A stretch of DNA of 64,000 nt from Collimonas sp. OK307 (GTDB lineage: Bacteria; Pseudomonadota; Gammaproteobacteria; Burkholderiales; Burkholderiaceae_D). Under the pieces are notes generated by a model that was not told the origin of the DNA, did not search any database, and saw only the letters and a program-made list of their open reading frames with translations. The translations under genes were made by a program, and so were the position numbers. The stretch spans positions 355,586 through 419,585 of the forward strand of contig NZ_FOQI01000002.1 of NCBI RefSeq assembly GCF_900113705.1, given 5' to 3'. Within the stretch, counting starts at the first letter, position 1, and each line of letters begins with the position of its first letter. This document shows positions 8,651 through 17,319 of the stretch, one piece after another.

Positions 8651-11172
8651 AGCATTCTTGGTCATCATTCGGCGCCGGTTTGCACACTTTGGCTTTGGCA
8701 GCTGCCACGCTATGCGCGAGCTCGGCCTTTGCCGAAAATACATCGCCATTGGAGTTGGCGTTAGCAGAGTTTGATGCTGACACGCTGAAGAGACGCGGCC
8801 TGGATCCGGCCCTGGCTGGTTATTTTGCTAAGGCGCCGCGTTATCTGCAGGGGCGCCGCGCGGTATCGTTGATCATCAACGGTGAAGCGCGTGGCCGGGT
8901 ACAGGCCCGTTTTGATGCCGATGGCGCATTGATGATGGATAAGGATTTCCTGAAGCAGGCACGCTTGGTGTTGCCGCATCAAAGACAGGAAAGACTGACG
9001 GAATCTGAGGCGTTGTCTGATTCTGCAGGCGCCCCTGACGCCGAGTGTTCTTTCCTCTGCACTTTTCCTGCCACGATCGTTACCTTACGCCCCAATCTTG
9101 ACGAAATCGAATTGGTGGTGCCGACTGCGGCATTGGCAAGTGCAGCGCCCAGCGCACAAAATTCGCATTATGAACGTGGCGGCACTGCCGGTATGTTCAA
9201 TTACGACGTGCTGTCGCAGCACAGCCAGTACGGCAGTTACAAAGACCATTATGTGTTCGCCAATACAGAGCTGGGTCTCAATGTCAGCGATTGGATAATA
9301 CGCAGCCGTCAAAGTTATTCTGCGCAAAACAATCGCTCTGACTTCCAGCAGTTGTATACCTACGCGCAGCATACTTTCGTCGACATGGGAACCACCATGC
9401 AAATCGGCCAGATCGATATGAATATGTCCATGTTCGGCGGTGCCGCGATTACCGGGGTTCAATTTGGGCCGGAAGCCGGGTTGTCCGGTAATGGTGGCCC
9501 CAGTGCCCGCATCAACGGGCTGGCCCAAAGCCAGGCGCGGGTGGAAGTACGACAAAATGGGGCGCTGCTGTATACCACGGTGGTGCCTCCCGGGCCATTT
9601 TCTTTTGAAGATGTGCCGCTGTTAAGTAGTAGCCGTGATGTGGATGTCCATATCATCGAAGAAAATGGCGCAACACAGCATTTGACAATTCCCGCCGCCT
9701 CGCTGGAAATTGGCTCTCAGGGCGGAGCTCCCGGCTATTCTTTCGCGGTTGGTAAAGTGCGCACTTTTGGCTCGGGTGATTCAGAGCTTGGCGCTCCTGT
9801 GGTGGCGGCAGGTAGCGCTGCCTGGAAGAGCGGTTTGGCATCTACCACCTCGGTTGGCCTGCTTGCCTCTAAGGATTTCGTCTCTGGTGGTGTCGGTTTG
9901 GATAATAACTGGGTGTCCCATGGCATGAGCACTCAGTTGCAAGGCTCGCATGCCCGTCGGGAAGGTGTGCGAGGCGCTCAGGCCAGAGTCGCCTGGCGTG
10001 GCCAACTGTACGATGCTGGCCTTAGCACCAGCGTATCGGTCAGTCAGCGTACTGCGGGTTATCGAGAATTGGGCGATACCTTCGACACCTTTGCAATGCA
10101 GCAGGATGATTATCTGCAACGCTACGAAAGCCGTTATCGCACCCAATTGAGTGGTAGCGTGAGCTGGCGTCACGACAAAATCGGCGGCTTGAATCTAAGT
10201 TACACCGGCTCTAGCTTCTTCAATGGTCGCAATAGCCAGCAGATGAGCGCATCTTGGAGCAAGAGTATCGGTAATGCGAATGTCTCTCTTAATCTTCAAC
10301 GCGATATGACTGCGGATACCCATCGCGGTAATATCAATAAACCGCGCAATCAGGTTTACCTCAGTGTCAGCATGCCGTTAGGCAATCCACGCCATCAGCG
10401 TCGTGTTTATACTTCTGTTAGCGGCGCCGAAGGCAGGCAGCGTGCCACCGTCGGTTATAGCGAGCGGATTAATGAGTATGCTAGTTATAACCTGTCTACC
10501 AACTATGATACGCGTACCAAGGACAATGACATATCCGCTAACCTGGCATTGTTGCCACGCTATGCGCGTACTAACTTGATGTACTCGCGTTCATCAACTG
10601 GCTCCAACAATACCTCAATACAGGTTCAAGGCGGGATCGCAGCGCATGCAAATGGCTTGACAGCATCTCCTTATCCTATCCAGGATACCTTCGGTATCGT
10701 GAAGGTAGGTGATGTCGGCGGCGTCAAGATCGATTCTCCCGCCGGCCCGGTCTGGACCGATTTTGTCGGGCAAGCGGTATTGCCACAGTTGCTCGCCTAT
10801 AACAAGAGCCGGGTTGTACTGACGACCAAAGGCTTGCCACGCAATATTGATATTGTTAACGGTATCAAAGAAGTCAACAGCAGCAGAGGTGCCGTAGCAC
10901 AAATCGATTTTGAGGTGATCAAGACGCGGCGTATGTTGCTCAATATAACTACGCTGGATAAAGCTTTACCCAAAGGCGCGTCGGTGCTCGATGCAGATGG
11001 AAATTTTTTGACGATTGTGTTGGGCAAGCAGAAAATTTTCCTCAATAACGTGCCTGCTGCGCTGCCACTTATGGTTGAAACTGACAAAGGTAGTTGTTTG
11101 CTCGATTTTAAGGTGCCAGCCAAGGCGAATACGACGACGTACTTCGAGACTCTGGATGCAACCTGCCGTTAG
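8647..11172 (+). CDS. Outer-membrane fimbrial usher (FimD/PapC family)
   Basis: This 841-residue protein is the outer-membrane pore that polymerises chaperone-subunit complexes. It has a signal peptide (to about residue 29), an N-terminal domain with a Cys pair (CSFLC, about 133-137), a long beta-barrel region (about 160-660) rich in alternating aromatic strands, a plug-like insert, and C-terminal domains ending with a Cys pair (SCLLDF and ATCR). It starts with GTG within the chaperone stop codon. The length is normal for the family and no break is seen. The second subunit gene follows after 107 bases. Confidence 0.9.
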   Translation: MKHSWSSFGAGLHTLALAAATLCASSAFAENTSPLELALAEFDADTLKRRGLDPALAGYFAKAPRYLQGRRAVSLIINGEARGRVQARFDADGALMMDKDFLKQARLVLPHQRQERLTESEALSDSAGAPDAECSFLCTFPATIVTLRPNLDEIELVVPTAALASAAPSAQNSHYERGGTAGMFNYDVLSQHSQYGSYKDHYVFANTELGLNVSDWIIRSRQSYSAQNNRSDFQQLYTYAQHTFVDMGTTMQIGQIDMNMSMFGGAAITGVQFGPEAGLSGNGGPSARINGLAQSQARVEVRQNGALLYTTVVPPGPFSFEDVPLLSSSRDVDVHIIEENGATQHLTIPAASLEIGSQGGAPGYSFAVGKVRTFGSGDSELGAPVVAAGSAAWKSGLASTTSVGLLASKDFVSGGVGLDNNWVSHGMSTQLQGSHARREGVRGAQARVAWRGQLYDAGLSTSVSVSQRTAGYRELGDTFDTFAMQQDDYLQRYESRYRTQLSGSVSWRHDKIGGLNLSYTGSSFFNGRNSQQMSASWSKSIGNANVSLNLQRDMTADTHRGNINKPRNQVYLSVSMPLGNPRHQRRVYTSVSGAEGRQRATVGYSERINEYASYNLSTNYDTRTKDNDISANLALLPRYARTNLMYSRSSTGSNNTSIQVQGGIAAHANGLTASPYPIQDTFGIVKVGDVGGVKIDSPAGPVWTDFVGQAVLPQLLAYNKSRVVLTTKGLPRNIDIVNGIKEVNSSRGAVAQIDFEVIKTRRMLLNITTLDKALPKGASVLDADGNFLTIVLGKQKIFLNNVPAALPLMVETDKGSCLLDFKVPAKANTTTYFETLDATCR

Positions 11173-11279
11173 GTGCAGGAATCCTGCTACGGATTCCTGC
11201 GCGCGAACATTGTTTGAATGAAAATGCACTACCTGTACAGCTAGTGCATAGCATCAATTTGATATGAAGGAATATTCTG

Positions 11280-11864
11280 ATGTTGACAATAGCAATAGCG
11301 TCTGTCCGCCGCTTCTTAATGGCAGGTTTGCTGTCATCCCTTTCATTGCCGCTATGGGCGGCTGAAGAACGTGACTGTACTCTGCAAGCCAGTCACGTCG
11401 ATATCGATTACGGTAGCCAGAGCCGTGGTCAGTTATTGAAAAATAATCTGCAGGCAAAAGAAGTCAGCATGGGACAGCGCACGATGACTATTAATGTGCA
11501 TTGCCGGAATCCAGAGGTAATCGGAGTGCGTTTTATTGCCCCCCATCTCGATGCTGACGCCTACCAGTTTGGCGCGGATGGTCGTTTGACGATGACCTTT
11601 AAAGATGCGCGCCTGGATGGCAAAGTGGTTGAAGTTGGCGCCAAGACACGTCGTCGCCAAATTAATGAACACAGTCAGGCCAGCCACCAATTGCGTCCTG
11701 ACGAGGTCGTCGCCCCCTTATCGGCTGGTATACCGCAACGGGGCAAGCATTTTAGCGCCAATGTGGTGTTTGAGCCTGTCATCAATGCAGATGCAACCCG
11801 AGTAAGCGATGTCACTACGTTGAGTGCCAATGGGCAATTTGAGGTATGTACTCAACTCTGTTGA
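11280..11864 (+). CDS. Second fimbrial-type exported subunit
   Basis: A 194-residue protein with an N-terminal signal sequence (hydrophobic core about 13-28, probably cleaved after LWAA). It has cysteines at the mature N-terminus (RDCTLQ), in the middle (VHCRNP) and at the extreme end (CTQLC). The spacing and beta-rich pattern suggest a minor or tip subunit of the same organelle, related to the DUF1120 group. A GAAGGA site lies upstream of the ATG. It closes the fimbrial operon. Family membership is inferred mainly from context. Confidence 0.65.
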   Translation: MLTIAIASVRRFLMAGLLSSLSLPLWAAEERDCTLQASHVDIDYGSQSRGQLLKNNLQAKEVSMGQRTMTINVHCRNPEVIGVRFIAPHLDADAYQFGADGRLTMTFKDARLDGKVVEVGAKTRRRQINEHSQASHQLRPDEVVAPLSAGIPQRGKHFSANVVFEPVINADATRVSDVTTLSANGQFEVCTQLC

Positions 11865-12200
11865 GAACGGTGCAAACGTGCCAACCGCTATCAGTTTAAA
11901 TTCACCCACCTAAATTGTGGATGAGTTGTAAGCGCTAATTTCGCCGCACCTTGCACCGCAATCGGTTTTTGAATTATGGGGCGATGCTCGCGGCATGGCT
12001 AAATGGCAGCCTGTAGGGTGGGCACGCTTTTGTGCCCACGCGTGAACTCGCGCCACGCACATGCCTATTTCCGCGCCGCGAGGGTTTGTACTCCGTTTAT
12101 CGCGGTAACGCGTGGGCACAAAAGCGTGCCCACCCTACGTCCTTCCTATTTTTACCGTTGTTTATCGGTAATCCGTGAAGAACCATTTTCCCCCCTGTCT
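11865..12200. other. Intergenic region holding an inverted pair of palindromic repeats
   Basis: No gene is visible. The main content is the pair of palindromes at 12013-12043 and 12108-12138. The remaining sequence shows no promoter I can defend. Confidence 0.6.
12013..12138. repeat. Nested palindromic repeat pair (REP/BIME-like)
   Basis: Two 31-base copies (12013-12043 and 12108-12138) face each other and are exact reverse complements. Each copy is itself a hairpin: GTGGGCAC and GTGCCCAC around a short GCTTTT-type loop, flanked by GTAGG and CGCGT. The 64-base spacer is not a gene. This arrangement resembles dispersed REP/BIME-type elements; mobility is inference. The region may also end transcription between the convergent fimbrial and DUF6622 genes. 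Confidence 0.75.
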
Positions 12201-12731
12201 TTAGCCGTTCAATTGACCGTTATAGACGCCTGGCGCTTGTTGCGCACGGTGATAGAGGCTGACGACGCGTAGCAGGCGGCCGATGAACATGCCGTTAAAG
12301 ACGCCGTAGAGTGCGCAGACAAGGGCTGTAAATGCGACATCATGCGCTAGCGCCGGATGCATCGCCAACGTCACGCCAACCGCATACTTGGTCAGGAAAA
12401 TCCCCATCATCAGTATCAATGGCAGCCAGCTGCCGCGCTGGAACACCACGCCGCGTTCTGGGTAAGCAATTACGCGATCCTTCCTGAACAGGCGCCAGTT
12501 CAAGCTCGCCGCGACAGCGGCCGCCAGCAGCCAGCACAGCACAGGCAGCGGCGTGACGCCGAACACAGTGGACACGCCCTGCCAGGACAGTGCCAGCATC
12601 ACCAGCGGAATAATGGATAGTTTTTTCAACGTCAGTTCGCGATCGACGCTGGCCAGGACGCCACGATAGATCAGGAAAGCCAGTAGCGCCCAGACCCAAA
12701 TTGGCGTGTGTGAAATGATTTGTGCAAGCAT
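12201..12731 (-). CDS. DUF6622 family membrane protein
   Basis: A 176-residue protein with about five hydrophobic segments, hence an inner-membrane protein. The N-terminus MLAQIISHTPIWVWALLAFLIYRG fits the DUF6622 family, for which no function is known. The C-terminal tail (about 158-176) is polar. It lies downstream of the GntR regulator on the same strand, separated by about 157 bases, so it could be that regulator's target, but nothing in the sequence proves this. Confidence 0.7.
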   Translation of the reverse strand: MLAQIISHTPIWVWALLAFLIYRGVLASVDRELTLKKLSIIPLVMLALSWQGVSTVFGVTPLPVLCWLLAAAVAASLNWRLFRKDRVIAYPERGVVFQRGSWLPLILMMGIFLTKYAVGVTLAMHPALAHDVAFTALVCALYGVFNGMFIGRLLRVVSLYHRAQQAPGVYNGQLNG

Positions 12732-12888
12732 GTCGTTCTCCGGTTGATTGATCTGCGGCGATTATCTGGCCGCCGCAGAGGCGGGAGAAGCGGAAAGCGA
12801 CGAAATGCAGGAATACGTCGTGAATCGACAGCCAGGCAGGATGGCTCTCCGCCTTGGCGTGCCGCCCCCTGCCCCGCCTGCCAGAATC

Positions 12889-13767
12889 CTAGCGAATTTC
12901 CGCCGAATACTGGAAACGCTCAGCCGGCACAAAGGACGTGCGCCATTCGACCGGTTCGCCGGCGTGATCCAGCATCAGCCGCTCGACGCAGATCGCCACG
13001 GTCTTGGTTTTCAGCTTGAACACGGAAGCATTGGCCCGGTTCAGCGGTTTCGCTGTCAAATCATCGATGGCGCGCGAGACCAATACATCGCATTCGCTCT
13101 CATAGACGGGATACAGGGATGCCGGAGAATTGCTTTTTAGATATTTTTGTAGCTTCCTGAAGCGCGCGAGCGGTAGCCAGATATGTTCCGAAAGGACGAT
13201 TTCATCATCTAAAGAACGGGTGCGATGCAGATATAGCGCTTTGTCACGTGGCTTGAGTTTGAGTTTATCTGCCACTGCAACGGGCGGGATGGCGGTCGTC
13301 ATCGACCGGATCTGCGCGGTAGGCAGCTGGTTTTTAGCTTTAACGTGTTGCCGCACGAAACGCAGCATCGATGAGCGTTCGGCAGCGCGTGCGACGAATG
13401 TCCCGCGTCCGCGCACGCGATCGACGACGCCGTCGATGACTAGCGCGTCCAGCACCTTGCGCATGGTGCCGACTGCAATTTCGTATTCGGCGGCCAGTTT
13501 ATCCTCGGATGGCAGCGCTTCGTCAGCGGCCCAGCTACGCAAAGCGATCCTTTGGAGCAGATCGTCACGGACTTGCAGATAACGCGGCAAGCGCGGATCA
13601 GACCCGTTTTCTGGCGGGAGAGGCGCGTTTTTTTGGGAGAGAGACGCGTTTTTTTTCAGGAGAGGCGTATTTTTTTTCGAGAGAGACGCGTTTTTTTCAG
13701 AGAGAGACGCGTTTTTTTGAGAGAGTGGCTTTTTTTTTGCGGGTTTTTTGATCAGCATTAACAACAT
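12889..13767 (-). CDS. GntR-family transcriptional regulator with UTRA domain and repetitive N-terminus
   Basis: A 292-residue regulator from this ATG (305 from an upstream TTG at 13806). A winged helix (about 60-130) carries the GntR signature LPSEDKLAAEYEIAVGTMRK. A UTRA effector-binding domain (about 150-290) follows, as in the HutC/FarR subfamily. Ahead of the DNA-binding domain lies an unusual tail of about 50 residues built from seven-residue repeats of the KKNASLS type, encoded by runs of seven to nine A. The A runs make slippage or frame changes likely. The effector is unknown. An inverted repeat just upstream may be an autoregulatory operator. Confidence 0.85.
   Translation of the reverse strand: MLLMLIKKPAKKKPLSQKNASLSEKNASLSKKNTPLLKKNASLSQKNAPLPPENGSDPRLPRYLQVRDDLLQRIALRSWAADEALPSEDKLAAEYEIAVGTMRKVLDALVIDGVVDRVRGRGTFVARAAERSSMLRFVRQHVKAKNQLPTAQIRSMTTAIPPVAVADKLKLKPRDKALYLHRTRSLDDEIVLSEHIWLPLARFRKLQKYLKSNSPASLYPVYESECDVLVSRAIDDLTAKPLNRANASVFKLKTKTVAICVERLMLDHAGEPVEWRTSFVPAERFQYSAEIR
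13610..13750 (-). repeat. Degenerate tandem repeat with homopolymer tracts inside the GntR gene
   Basis: Units of about 21 bases, each a GAGAGACGCG-like block plus a run of seven to nine T (plus strand), repeat about five to six times and encode the KKNASLS-type heptads at the regulator's N-terminus. Homopolymer runs of this length are prone to slippage. Confidence 0.85.
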
Positions 13768-13772
13768 TTCAA

Positions 13773-13806
13773 ACTTGGAACGGGTCCGCAATTTACCAAG
13801 TTCCAA
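13773..13806. promoter_or_regulatory. Candidate operator upstream of the GntR gene
   Basis: TTGGAAC (13775-13781) and GTTCCAA (13800-13806) form an inverted repeat, with ACTTGG/CCAAGT nested inside. It lies immediately before the preferred ATG of the GntR gene, a usual position for autoregulatory operators. The role is inferred. Confidence 0.35.
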
Positions 13807-13821
13807 TTGTTTTTACAATAC

Positions 13822-13865
13822 ATATGTGAATCTCTACTTCTATACAGAACCAGAGATTCATATAT
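13822..13865. repeat. AT-rich inverted repeat between the GntR gene and the glycosyltransferase unit
   Basis: ATATGTGAATCTCT (13822-13835) and AGAGATTCATATAT (13852-13865) are complementary at 13 of 14 positions with a 16-base spacer. It lies just past the stop of the membrane protein gene (same strand) and upstream of the GntR gene. It could be a weak terminator or a second operator; no T run follows. Confidence 0.6.
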
Positions 13866-13875
13866 TGATTCAGCT

Positions 13876-14376
13876 CTAATTCAGCGCGACGCGTGCCGGA
13901 CGCGGCTTGCGTTCGGCCAGCCACAACAACAGGATTGCCACTATCGAATAAATCCAGTAGTCGACCGGCACGCCGCCCAGCCAGTGCTTATGCCACGGTA
14001 CGTCGACCGGATTGAAGCGTCCCAGTCCGTATGCCGGGTTGAGTACAAACCACAGCCAGTCCTCGCTGATCCAGAACACCATGATGGAAGCCATGATCCG
14101 GGCTTCGGCGCGCCAGTCCCAACTGCCGTTGAACCAGATCGGATAGTGGAACATCAGCGCAATGAAAGGAAAAATCCAGGCGTGATAACCGGTCATGGCG
14201 CGGCCGCCCCAGAAGATGTCGAGCAGCCAGTGATGTTCGATGCGCCAGGTCGGCAAGTTGGTAGCCCAGCCGGCGGCGCCCTCGATCTGGATTTCGACGT
14301 TGGCGAAAAAAAAGGCAGTCAGCACTGCCCAGAAAAGCATGCCGAACAAGCGGCGAAAAGGTGTAGTTGCGGTCAT
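13876..14376 (-). CDS. Unrecognised multi-pass membrane protein
   Basis: A 166-residue protein with about four hydrophobic segments and an unusual wealth of Trp and Phe, with aromatic clusters such as WRIEHHWLLDIFWGG and WISEDWLWF. Several His, Glu and Asp residues next to membrane segments (for example IEHHW and HKHW) could bind metal or act catalytically. I do not recognise the family. Its ATG overlaps the stop of the upstream glycosyltransferase by four bases (ATGA), so the two are translationally coupled and probably work on the same lipid or glycolipid. Confidence 0.7.
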   Translation of the reverse strand: MTATTPFRRLFGMLFWAVLTAFFFANVEIQIEGAAGWATNLPTWRIEHHWLLDIFWGGRAMTGYHAWIFPFIALMFHYPIWFNGSWDWRAEARIMASIMVFWISEDWLWFVLNPAYGLGRFNPVDVPWHKHWLGGVPVDYWIYSIVAILLLWLAERKPRPARVALN

Positions 14377-15503
14377 GTGGATAACGTATGAAATTGAGAA
14401 TCGAGTTTACTAAAGACAGTTTGCAGTACCGCGCGGCCGGCATGCGGCCGGCCCAACGTCAGGCTGTGCTGCCGCAAGCGTTGAAGCTGTTCCGGCTGTT
14501 GCAGCAGTTGCTGAACCCGGAACGCCAGTGCGGTCAGGTCGATCGCTTTCAGTGCTGCGCCTTGTTCCAGCAGATAGTCGGCGTTGCGTTCTTCCTGGCC
14601 CGGGATCGGGGAGTGGATGATCATCGGTACCCCCATCGCCAGGCATTCGGAGGTGGTGAGGCCGCCCGGTTTGGTAATCGCCAGATCGGCGCACGCCATC
14701 AATTGTTCCACGTGATGGGTAAAGCCGAAAGGAAACAGGCGGCCGGGATGGGCAGCTGCCAGTTGCTGCAGGCTGGCCAGCAGCGTGGCGTTTTTGCCCG
14801 CCAGCGCCACCAGCTGGAAATCGTCGGCCAGCTCTAGCAACCGTTGCACGGTCTTATCGAGATCGCCGATACCGGCGCCGCCGGACATCATCAGGATAAT
14901 CTTGCGGTCGGGATCCAGGCCGAATTGCTGTGCGCACCGCCGGCGATCCAGCGGTTGCCCGAATCCCGGCATGATCGGGATGCCGGTCACGTGTACCGCA
15001 TCGGCCGCCAGGCCGCGCACCCGCATGCGATAGGCGATTTCTTCGGTGGCGGCAAAATAACCGCGCATCAGCGGTTGCAGCCACATGCTGTGCAAATCGA
15101 AATCCGTAACCTGTACCCAGACCGGGCACACCACACGCTGGCTGCCGATTTCGCGCGCCAGTAATTCGGCCGGCAGGAAGTGGGTGCAAATGATAGCGTC
15201 CGGCGCCGCTGCCTGGATCGCAGCACGCAAGGGGCGGGTGCTGATACGTTCAATCGCACGCCGCAGTTTTTGCGTTGGCGAGTTGGTCAGGGCCTTGTCG
15301 CTCTTTTGGTAAACATAGCCCCACAACGCAGGATGGCGATTTACCAGATGCAGATAAAAATCCGTGTACACGGCGCGGAATCCGGCCGGCACATAATCCA
15401 TCGCGTCCAGATGAATCGCTTCGGTGTCGGGGAATTCGGCGGCGGCATAGGCCCTGAGCGCCTCGGCGGCGCGCATATGGCCGGCGCCGGCGGAGACGCT
15501 CAA
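14373..15503 (-). CDS. MGDG-synthase/MurG-like glycosyltransferase (GT28)
   Basis: A glycosyltransferase with the N-terminal SVSAGAGHMRAAEAL motif of the MGDG-synthase group and a C-terminal GT28 nucleotide-sugar domain (MMSGGAGIGDL near 235; ITKPGGLTTSE near 305). It probably adds a sugar to a membrane lipid at the cytoplasmic face. The given start is a TTG at 15503, but it cuts into the first beta strand. The frame stays open upstream with a family-like KLLLLSVSAGAGH back to a stop at 15564, and contains no ATG, GTG or other TTG. The true start is therefore uncertain and may be a rare ATT at 15551 or 15548. It is coupled to the membrane protein downstream. Confidence 0.82.
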   Translation of the reverse strand: MSVSAGAGHMRAAEALRAYAAAEFPDTEAIHLDAMDYVPAGFRAVYTDFYLHLVNRHPALWGYVYQKSDKALTNSPTQKLRRAIERISTRPLRAAIQAAAPDAIICTHFLPAELLAREIGSQRVVCPVWVQVTDFDLHSMWLQPLMRGYFAATEEIAYRMRVRGLAADAVHVTGIPIMPGFGQPLDRRRCAQQFGLDPDRKIILMMSGGAGIGDLDKTVQRLLELADDFQLVALAGKNATLLASLQQLAAAHPGRLFPFGFTHHVEQLMACADLAITKPGGLTTSECLAMGVPMIIHSPIPGQEERNADYLLEQGAALKAIDLTALAFRVQQLLQQPEQLQRLRQHSLTLGRPHAGRAVLQTVFSKLDSQFHTLST

Positions 15504-15741
15504 CAGTAACAGTTTACGAGGGCGCGGGGCTTTGACTGGCTTATGAATAATATGCTCCGGCCATCATCGGTTTGCTGCCGGTAATGCAAAAATGACTACT
15601 TTCAAGCATACTCCTCGCAATCTGAAATCGGATTTTTACCGGGCACTCACTCTTGCCCGATCAAGCTGATGATAGGGATAAATCAGCGCTGAGTAAAATG
15701 ACATTTATGACAAACAATCCCTGTTTCTGAAAGATAGCAAT

Positions 15742-16641
15742 ATGCCCGCGACTCGCAAACCGCTGGACGGTTTGGCTATGACCCTGATGTTGATACTGTG
15801 CCTGTGCTGGGGGCTGCAACAAGTTGCAATCAAAGTGGCGGCGCCCAGCATCTCGCCGATTTTGCAAAACGGCTTGCGCTCGGCGGTAGCGGCAGTGCTG
15901 GTGAGCGGTCTGATGTGGTGGCGCGGCAGCAAATTTTCGCTGACCGACGGCACCTTCTGGCCGGGGCTGGCAACCGGCTTGTTGTTTGCCGGCGAATTCC
16001 TGTGCGTCTCTATCGGCTTGAATTACACAACTGCTTCGCACATGTCGGTGTTTGTTTACACCGCGCCGATTTTCACCGTGCTGGGTTTGCACTGGCTGGT
16101 GCCGGGCGAACGTTTCGGCGTCACCCAATGGCTAGGTGTGATCGCCGCATTTGCCGGGATTACCGTGGCGTTTGCCGGTGGCTTTGAAGCCGGCGCCGGT
16201 TTCAGCCGTATGCTGATCGGCGATGCGCTGGGTGTGCTGGCCGCAGTATTCTGGGCTGCTACCACGATCATGATCAAGCGCAGCGTCCTCACCAACGCCT
16301 CTCCCAGCATGACCTTGTGGTACCAGTTGGTGATAGCCGCATTGACGCTGCCGCTGGTGGCTCTGGTTTCAGGGCAGACCGAAGTAGCGCCGCCGACTGG
16401 CATCATGTGGGTGAGCCTGGTGTTCCAGTCGCTGATCGTCGCTTTCGGCAGCTTCCTGGCCTGGTTCTGGATGTTGCGCCGCTATCTCGCTTCGCGGCTG
16501 ACGGTGTTTTCTTTCCTGACGCCGTTGTTCGGTGTCAGTTTCGGCGTATTGCTGCTGGGCGATCCGATTGGTTTGCCATTCGTATTCGGTGCGTTGCTGG
16601 TGTTGAGCGGGATTGTGCTGGTGAATTGGCAAAGCAAATAA
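15742..16641 (+). CDS. EamA/DMT-family transporter
   Basis: A 299-residue inner-membrane protein with about ten hydrophobic segments arranged as two EamA repeats (about 10-140 and 160-295), as in drug/metabolite transporters. The first repeat has the typical WGLQQVAIKVAAPSISP pattern. The substrate cannot be predicted. The gene stands alone and ends at a strong bidirectional hairpin shared with the nitroreductase gene. Confidence 0.88.
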   Translation: MPATRKPLDGLAMTLMLILCLCWGLQQVAIKVAAPSISPILQNGLRSAVAAVLVSGLMWWRGSKFSLTDGTFWPGLATGLLFAGEFLCVSIGLNYTTASHMSVFVYTAPIFTVLGLHWLVPGERFGVTQWLGVIAAFAGITVAFAGGFEAGAGFSRMLIGDALGVLAAVFWAATTIMIKRSVLTNASPSMTLWYQLVIAALTLPLVALVSGQTEVAPPTGIMWVSLVFQSLIVAFGSFLAWFWMLRRYLASRLTVFSFLTPLFGVSFGVLLLGDPIGLPFVFGALLVLSGIVLVNWQSK

Positions 16642-16643
16642 AA

Positions 16644-16679
16644 AATGCGGATAAACAGTTCTCACTGTTTATCCGCATT
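16644..16679. terminator. Bidirectional terminator, perfect 16-bp stem
   Basis: AATGCGGATAAACAGT pairs perfectly with ACTGTTTATCCGCATT around a TCTC loop, with A-rich sequence before it and T-containing sequence after. It lies between the convergent DMT transporter and nitroreductase genes. Confidence 0.85.
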
Positions 16680-16722
16680 AAATTTGGCAACCCGCAAAAA
16701 GCGGATCAAATCCACAAAGCTC

Positions 16723-17319
16723 TCAGGCCTTGAAAGTCCCCTCGGAAACCAAAGCTTGCAATGGCAAACGCGGGCTTGGCTCTTCCTTGGCGCGCAAACC
16801 TTCCGGCAACATGGCTTTATCGCCGATCTTGCCGATGGCTACCGCAGCTTCAATCGCGAAATCGGCAGGGATATTCAGTTCGGTGCGCGTCTTTTCCTTG
16901 TCGAAACCGGCCATGCCGTGTGCATGCCAGCCGGACAAGCTGGCTTGCAGCGCCAGGTAACCCCAGGCTGAACCGGCGTCGAAAGAGTGGGTCGGCATCG
17001 GGTGTTCTTCGCTGCTGCCCGGTGGCGCAAAGGTGGTTTTCGACAAGACGATCACCAATGCCGCTGCATTTTCCGCCCAGCTGCGGTTGAAATCGTTGAG
17101 CAAAGGCAGCAGGTTGTTCCAGTGCGGTGTGCCGCGGCGTGCGAACACGAAACGCCAAGGTTGCGAGTTGTAGGACGATGGCGCCCAGCGTGCCGCTTCC
17201 AGGATGGTCAGCAATTCTTGTTCGGAAATCTCGTCATTGGCATAGGCGCGTGGCGACCAGCGGCTGAGAAATTGCGGGTGGGCAGGGTGGTCGGCTACAC
17301 GTGGTGTGGACTGGGTCAT
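16723..17319 (-). CDS. Nitroreductase family protein
   Basis: A 198-residue FMN-dependent oxidoreductase of the nitroreductase superfamily. The N-terminal FMN-binding pattern RWSPRAY (about 20-26) and ARWAPSSYNSQPWRF (about 48-62) are clear. A central GSAWGYLALQASLSG helix and a C-terminal IGKIGDKAMLPE segment complete the fold. It reduces quinones, nitro compounds or similar acceptors with NAD(P)H; the physiological substrate is unknown. It is a single gene in its own transcription unit. Confidence 0.9.
   Translation of the reverse strand: MTQSTPRVADHPAHPQFLSRWSPRAYANDEISEQELLTILEAARWAPSSYNSQPWRFVFARRGTPHWNNLLPLLNDFNRSWAENAAALVIVLSKTTFAPPGSSEEHPMPTHSFDAGSAWGYLALQASLSGWHAHGMAGFDKEKTRTELNIPADFAIEAAVAIGKIGDKAMLPEGLRAKEEPSPRLPLQALVSEGTFKA

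Noticed and set aside
13610..13750. Possible CRISPR array
   Set aside because: The repeats are inside a coding frame, have no unique spacers and consist of homopolymer-rich heptads.
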